Shown piece by piece: positions 59,796 to 64,000 of a stretch of DNA of 64,000 nt; the first letter of the stretch is position 1, and every line of letters starts with the position of its first letter. The notes beneath the pieces are model-generated. The model saw only the letters and a list, made by a program, of their open reading frames with translations. It was not told the DNA's origin and did not search any database. Source of the DNA: Parus major (taxonomy: Eukaryota > Chordata > Aves > Passeriformes > Paridae); contig NC_031799.1 of assembly GCF_001522545.3 (NCBI RefSeq), forward strand, positions 33,013,354 to 33,077,353, written 5' to 3'. The translations under genes and the position numbers were made by a program.

Positions 59796-60779
59796 TAATG
59801 GGTGCAAGGGCCGGGAAATGAACCAAAAACCTCTACACTTAATTGGTCCTTCTGCCTGGTTTCCAAACCAAAACTGCTACAGCTGGTGACTAGTGGTTTG
59901 TGCTCAACCTGGAAACTGGTTAGGGGTGGCATTCCCCAAGAGTCTGTTGGGATCTATGCTGTTTTACAGCTTTATCAGGGTCTCGAGGAAGAAGATGTAG
60001 TGCACCTGCCTCAGCTTTGTGTATGTGACCAGGCTGGGGTGCATCATACTTGATGCATGACTTGGGTGGGAGGAAGGAGATGGTGGTGACCCTGTGCAAT
60101 TGAAGGACAAATGCTGAGGTTTGCTACGGAAGCAGAGTGCTGCACACAGTGGGTCTGGGGAGCAGCTCTGGGGGAACAGCCAGGCAGCAGGCTGAACAGG
60201 TGCCAGCTGCATAGTATGTGACAGCCATGGATCACCCCCTCTTCTTTCTGCTCAGACCATGTAAGAAATTATGCTTTACATACAGGAAAAACATTGGCAG
60301 ACTGGTGAGAGTTGAGGTGCCCAGCACAGGACCGGTCCAGAGAGGGCCATGAAAATGGTCAGGGATCTGAAGCACCTCTCCTATGAAGACAGTCTGAGAG
60401 AGTTGGTGTCGTTCTGCCATGAGAAGAGAAGCTCACTGTAAACTTCCCGTAACTAAAGGGGGCTTATTTGAAAGACAGAGAAAGATATTTTACGAGGTCC
60501 TATTGTGACAAGACAAGAGGTAATGGTTTCAAACAGAAAAAGGGTAGGATTAGATTTTAGGAAGAAATTCTTGAATGTAAGGATAGTGAGGCAGTGGAAG
60601 AGGTTGCCTGGAAAAGTTGTGGATGGCCCATTCCTGGAGATGTTCAAAGGAGGGCTGAGTGGAGCTCTGAGCAATCTGGTCCAGTGGAAGGCATCCCTGG
60701 CCATGGCAGGAAGGTTGGAACCGGGTAATTTTTAGCAGCCTCTTCCATCAGAAACCAATGTATGATTCTATGATATAGT
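59796..60779 (+). mobile_element. CR1 LINE, downstream half of the interrupted copy, with 3' tail
   Basis: Resumption of CR1 after the inverted-repeat element. TGGAAACTGGTTAGGGGTGGC and GGCATTCCCCAAGAGTC near 59905-59945 correspond to the (V)TSGVPQGS box. FIRVSRKKM-like sequence at 59975 corresponds to the FIND-LDEG region, with the FADD catalytic loop decayed. The post-catalytic part runs from 60290, and MKMVRDLKHLSYEDSLREL is near 60350. Then KRVGLDFRKKFLNVRIVRQWKRL (split here as FRKKFLNV and RQWKRLPG) leads to the tail GTATGATTCTATGATATAG at 60760-60778. AT-rich simple sequence follows. It is dead and 5'-truncated upstream of 57790. Confidence 0.88.
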
Positions 60780-60845
60780 ATGTGCATTATTAAGAATAAT
60801 ATATGCAAATAATATAATATTATTATATTATGTGCATATATAAGA
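60780..60845. repeat. AT-rich low-complexity stretch after the CR1 tail
   Basis: Interleaved TATTAT/ATAATA words just past the octamer tail of the CR1, with many small dyads. Expansion of simple sequence next to LINE tails is common. Confidence 0.7.
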
Positions 60846-61184
60846 AGAGAAATTATCATTAGTGTAAAATCCAGAGCCAACCAAGTACATTTGGACTGTA
60901 AGGCAGTATATTGAAATTGTTGAAAAGGCTCCTTTAAAATTACGTCCATTTCCTGTGAATAGAGGGAGATCTGTACCAGCTTTGGTCCTTGGATAGAAAC
61001 TACTCATCCAGAAAGAAGAAAAGCCTAGTCTTAAAGGAATACTGACATAAAGCTTGTAAGAGTGTGACTGGATGCTCAAAGCTACATTTAGTTTACTTGA
61101 ACACTCCGTTCCTGGGCATGGGCCAACACAAAGAACTTCCCAAAGAATCTGGCAAAAGCCCAGTGGGACTTCTAAGAAGAAACC
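60846..61184. other. No gene seen
   Basis: A 340-base gap between two CR1 tails. The minus-strand 133-codon frame at 60828-61229 overlaps the next CR1 tail and has no recognisable motif. Confidence 0.5.
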
Positions 61185-61240
61185 ATGGAGTTGGACCAGA
61201 TGATCTCTCAAGGTCCCTTCTAACCTCAAAAATTTTGTAA
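61185..61240 (+). mobile_element. CR1 LINE tail fragment
   Basis: GGAGTTGGACCAGATGATCTC followed by AAGGTCCCTTCTAACCTC is a close match to the last 40 to 50 bases of the CR1 3' UTR. The octamer tail after it is decayed (AAAAATTTTGTAAAG). The element is very short, or its upstream part is too diverged to see. Confidence 0.8.
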
Positions 61241-62056
61241 AGCAGAGTCAATCTTGCTTTCCTTGCTTTAAATCCTTTTGAAGAAGAAACTGTAAATCCA
61301 GGATTGATTTAGGCCACCAAAAGTTCTGCAGATGTTTAATGCATCACATTCTCATGGGAAGGGCTTGAGCCTTGATGTTTTATTATTAGAGTCATTATCT
61401 TTAGAATGTGAATCGGGAATGAGAGAAGACATTGCATTGATGGACAGAGAATAACTCTCCCCCACTTCCTCCCCCACCTGTCCCCCTGCAAATATTAATC
61501 TTAACCAGAAGAGAGTAAAGGATAAAGAAAATTCATCAAAGCAACCAGCATCACGGTTAATTAATCAAGGCACTGCAGAATTCTGTTCCATAGTTGCAAG
61601 ATGACAGCAAGTGCCTGTTGCAACTGTCCTCAGAGCTGTGACAATGCAAAGAGAAAGGAGTGTTTAGCACAGAAAAGTCTCAGCTGACACTCAGTTAAGT
61701 TTTTACGTAGGCTGTGAGCAGATGTCAGAGGGAGCTTAGGCAAGAGACAGTTGAAAACTAATTGAGCACCTTGATCTCTGCTTCCCTTTATACACAGGCT
61801 GAGATTCACATATTTCTACAACAACAGTAGAAGCATTTCTAGGCTGCCCTGACTGCAGTGGTCCAAAAGACCATCATGCCACATCTTGATTTTAGACATG
61901 TCTACTTTTATAGAAGCTTATTCCCAATTCATCCACTTACTATACACTGTGCTAACAAAACCTGACACTAATGAAAGCAGTATTAACTTTTTCCTTCATG
62001 CAAGACAGTTTTTAAGAATAAATATTTCAGAGGCTTATACTTGGACACAAATAGAA

Positions 62057-62123
<67 letters not shown>

Positions 62124-64000
62124 GAGTCACAACCTTGTTTCACTTTTGTCTTATTACCTTCACAAAGAAACAGCCACAACACAATAACCCTACCCCAAAG
62201 CTAACCAGGTGCCTAGCAAGTGTAGAACTTACAGCTGGGGACTAACAGAGTTGTAAAAAAAGAATTAAAATATTTAGCTGCACAGGCAAAGTGAAAACGT
62301 AGCTGCTCATAAAAGTTGAAAGAAAACTGCTTCATCTTGGATAGCCTGGGTGGTACTGGCTGAGCATATCTTGAATGTTTCCTCTGCACCACTCAAAAAC
62401 TAAGCCCTCCCGCGGCATTTTGCACCATTTTCTAGACCACCCACTCAGATGAGGATACACAAACCACATGTGCTAGGAATGTCTGCCCTGCACTGAAAGC
62501 AGTATCAGCATTATGACCTTATGCCTTGCACAGCCAGGATTTTAATATAAACTTGCTTGTATTTTCAATTCCTTTGATTCTTTAATGGTTTGTATGTAGT
62601 CACCGGCTATTAGATGCTTAACGATTTGAAAGAGGAATGTAATTGTAGGAAAACCCCAGCACTACCAGAGTAGAAACATTTTAAGCAAATATTTTCTGTC
62701 CTTTTCCTTCCCAAAAGAGATAGGCTTTATTTCTAGGTCTTACTAAAAAGCTGTATCTGACACCTTCACAAACCCACTCTTTCCTAAATAGGACTCATAC
62801 ATTGCATTCTGTCTCTCTGTGAGCAATGATAAAAGCTAATAATCTTTTCCTTGCTGTGATGAGAAGGGTGAAGTTTACTAACAGAAAATGCAGCTTTATA
62901 GCATCAGTTCCCTAAAGGAACATATGAAAAATGCATAATCCATTTGATGAAAGATTCAGGAAATGGTTACTTCCAGCCAGAATTATACTAAATGATAATA
63001 AAAATACATCTGCTGCGTTCACAGGCCTACATTTGACTTCACTCAAATTTCAAGACTGGAAAAATTAAAGTAAATGAAAAACGCAAGACTACCACTTTGC
63101 AGTACAATCAGCCTGGCTGAGATAAAACATAGAATGTAAGTCAGATGCAATACTGAAACAAATGTGAAACAGACATTAGCATCCCAAACAATAAAATGCC
63201 TGAAATTTTTTTTAATGTTGCTGCAATCTCCATCTCTCTGTCTCTACTCACCAACAACTGCAGCAGATTTTACAGTAGCAAACCAGGGCAAACAATGTGT
63301 ATTACTGCACCTCTTCTTTATACCTTTTTTTCTTTCTCCCCACTCCACCCCACACCCCAGGGCTTTGTTCTCAACAATACTTGGCAATACTTCTCTTTCT
63401 AGTCACAGTGGCATTTCTTGCTGCTCAATCAAATGCAAGGCCCTTACAGTGAGTGTGCTTTGATGTTAATTTATCTGTCCAGACACAGAGCCAGTCTCGT
63501 AAACGTCCTTGCTTTAGCAGCATTAATGCACCGATTAACTCCCAAGCATGCACAGAAGCAGTGCAGCTATGTGTTTTAGTCCCTGTCATCTGCTTTTATG
63601 CCCAGTAAAGCTTCATACAGTGTACTGAGTAGCTTCCTGGTGTACACTACATTCTACTGTACACTGCTTGACAATTAAGAAAACTATCGAGGCTCATAAA
63701 AACACATGCCTCACAGTTGTTAAACTTTGGAACATCTCTGATTTCACTGCTTATTTTTGTAGTTCCTCCTAGCTCCTGCTGTGGCTGAAAACCTGACAAA
63801 ATTTTCATAAGGGGGCTTAATTTCTGCAAACCACAGGCCAACAAGCAAACACAAAACAGACTCTATAGACTGAAATAAGAGTTTACTAAAAGATAGTTTG
63901 CCATCAAACTACAAGTGGTAAAAGATGGGATATGGTGTATGTGAACAAATCAAACATCCTCCCATCAGAGCAGGGTCTGGAGTAAAATAATGCATACAAG
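61241..64000. other. No gene seen; contains an (AAT)n microsatellite
   Basis: AT-rich sequence. Frames are 119 codons or fewer, and the longest is open only because it runs through the (AAT)n tract as poly-asparagine. GGTTAATTAATCAAGG near 61554 resembles an HNF1 or homeodomain site but is not supported beyond the word match. Confidence 0.5.
62056..62122 (+). repeat. (AAT)22 microsatellite
   Basis: About 22 uninterrupted AAT units, ending at ATGGAGTC. Perfect arrays of this length are usually polymorphic. The poly-asparagine frame through it is an artefact. Confidence 0.97.

Noticed and set aside
61886..62245. 119-codon plus-strand frame with poly-asparagine
   Set aside because: The asparagine run is the (AAT)n microsatellite; the flanks are unremarkable AT-rich sequence.
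1..64000. CRISPR arrays, bacterial operons, ribosome binding sites or tRNA genes
   Set aside because: The repeat content is avian. No regularly spaced repeats of CRISPR type and no cloverleaf with a proper T-loop were seen.

Overview
The window looks like bird nuclear DNA, most likely from a neoavian or passerine genome. The evidence is the repeat content. At least ten fragments of the avian CR1 LINE family are present, several ending in the CR1 3' signature (short direct repeats of the ATTCTATG type). There are also four or five solo LTRs of avian endogenous retroviruses. The DNA is AT-rich apart from the LTRs and the CR1 reverse-transcriptase segments. I found no protein-coding exon, rRNA or tRNA gene that I can defend. 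Every long open frame lies in an LTR, a CR1 relic, the purine microsatellite or the assembly gap, or is of a length expected by chance. The window is best read as intergenic or deep intronic sequence.

Layout. 1-3.8 kb: unrecognised AT-rich sequence with a 45-bp tandem duplication. 3.8-4.2 kb: solo LTR (+). 4.4-4.9 kb: CR1 endonuclease-region fragment (-). 6.0-6.2 kb: CR1 reverse-transcriptase fragment (+). 11.4-11.8 kb: CR1 3' end (+). 18.2-18.4 kb: long GA/GAAA purine tract. 20.2-20.3 kb: CR1 3' end (-). 21.1-22.2 kb: GC-rich solo LTR (-). 22.5-23.0 kb: complete solo LTR (+) of a different family. 27.0-28.5 kb: the best-preserved CR1, reverse transcriptase to 3' end (-). 30.6-31.7 kb: second GC-rich solo LTR (+), same family as the 21.1-kb copy but inverted. 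34.0 kb: 52-nt poly(A) run followed by a GC-richer block. 38.8-39.5 kb: CR1 3' end (-). 40.4-41.6 kb: old CR1 (+). 42.4-43.2 kb: 800-N gap. 47.2-47.4 kb: CR1 3' end (-). 56.1-56.4 kb: CR1 3' end (+). 57.8-60.8 kb: a CR1 (+) that appears to be split by a 1.7-kb element made of two inverted arms of about 410 bp. 61.2 kb: short CR1 3' end. 62.06-62.12 kb: (AAT)n microsatellite.

The most unusual object is the inverted-repeat element at 58112-59795. Its arms are about 98% identical by eye and it sits inside an older CR1 reading frame. It could be an LTR inverted duplication, a foldback transposon or a hairpin-forming locus. I could not identify its family. No genes act together here. The functional content, if any, is limited to old LTR promoter and poly(A) signals and a few candidate non-coding elements that would need cross-species alignment to confirm.
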